The notes under the pieces: generated by a model
What the model was told of the DNA's origin: nothing
Seen by the model: only the letters and a program-made list of their open reading frames with translations
The model's database searches: none
Translations under genes and position numbers: made by a program
Assembly (NCBI GenBank): GCA_017649745.1
Contig: JAGCGE010000316.1
Location: 1 to 13,633, forward strand
Length of the DNA stretch: 13,633 nucleotides
From: Clostridiales bacterium
GTDB lineage: Bacteria > Bacillota_A > Clostridia > Saccharofermentanales > Saccharofermentanaceae
Direction: 5' to 3'
Shown here: in pieces, positions 13,628 through 13,633 of the stretch
Layout of the letters: every line of letters starts with the position of its first letter
Numbering within the stretch: the first letter of the stretch is position 1

Positions 13628-13633
13628 TAAAAA

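Overview
The window looks like a chromosomal segment of an anaerobic, plant-fibre-associated member of the Clostridia (Bacillota), perhaps from rumen or gut. This rests on GGAGG ribosome sites before nearly every gene, sigma-A type promoters, a DUF4003 protein, a secreted DUF4214 protein, an SH3-SH3-NlpC/P60 wall hydrolase and a GH10 xylanase domain. The genus cannot be fixed from sequence alone. All genes but one lie on the minus strand.

Layout, left to right. Positions 1-228 are the transposase-proximal end of an IS256-family element cut by the window edge. After a gene-free gap and a terminator come two exported surface proteins: a DUF4214 protein (547-2715) and an SH3-SH3-Gly linker-NlpC/P60 peptidase (2849-4162). 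Next is a tightly coupled three-gene operon, transcribed 9031 to 4299: a signal-less GH10 xylanase fused to an alpha/beta hydrolase, a 49-residue one-helix membrane protein, and a large fusion of an NCS1-type permease, a PlsC-type acyltransferase, a zinc ribbon and a C-terminal beta-rich domain. It is divergent from the only plus-strand gene, a DUF4003 protein (9178-10170). The right third holds a lipid-anchored serine hydrolase with class C beta-lactamase motifs, a RepB-like protein that seems to have lost its HUH and tyrosine catalytic residues, an acidic lipoprotein, and a 28-residue hydrophobic peptide gene with its own promoter and ribosome site.

How the genes may work together. The three-gene operon is the most original part. 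A cytoplasmic glycan-cleaving and ester-cleaving enzyme is co-translated with a small membrane protein and a permease that carries an acyltransferase on its cytoplasmic tail. No textbook pathway joins these activities; a transport-linked acylation or deacylation route for a glycoside is a speculation. The lipoprotein and RepB-like gene are 8 bases apart and probably co-transcribed, possibly on into the serine hydrolase gene. Three starts were moved from the longest open frame on ribosome-site evidence (4162, 6938 and 13356). Two small genes (49 and 28 residues) are supported by ribosome sites and, for the second, by a promoter.
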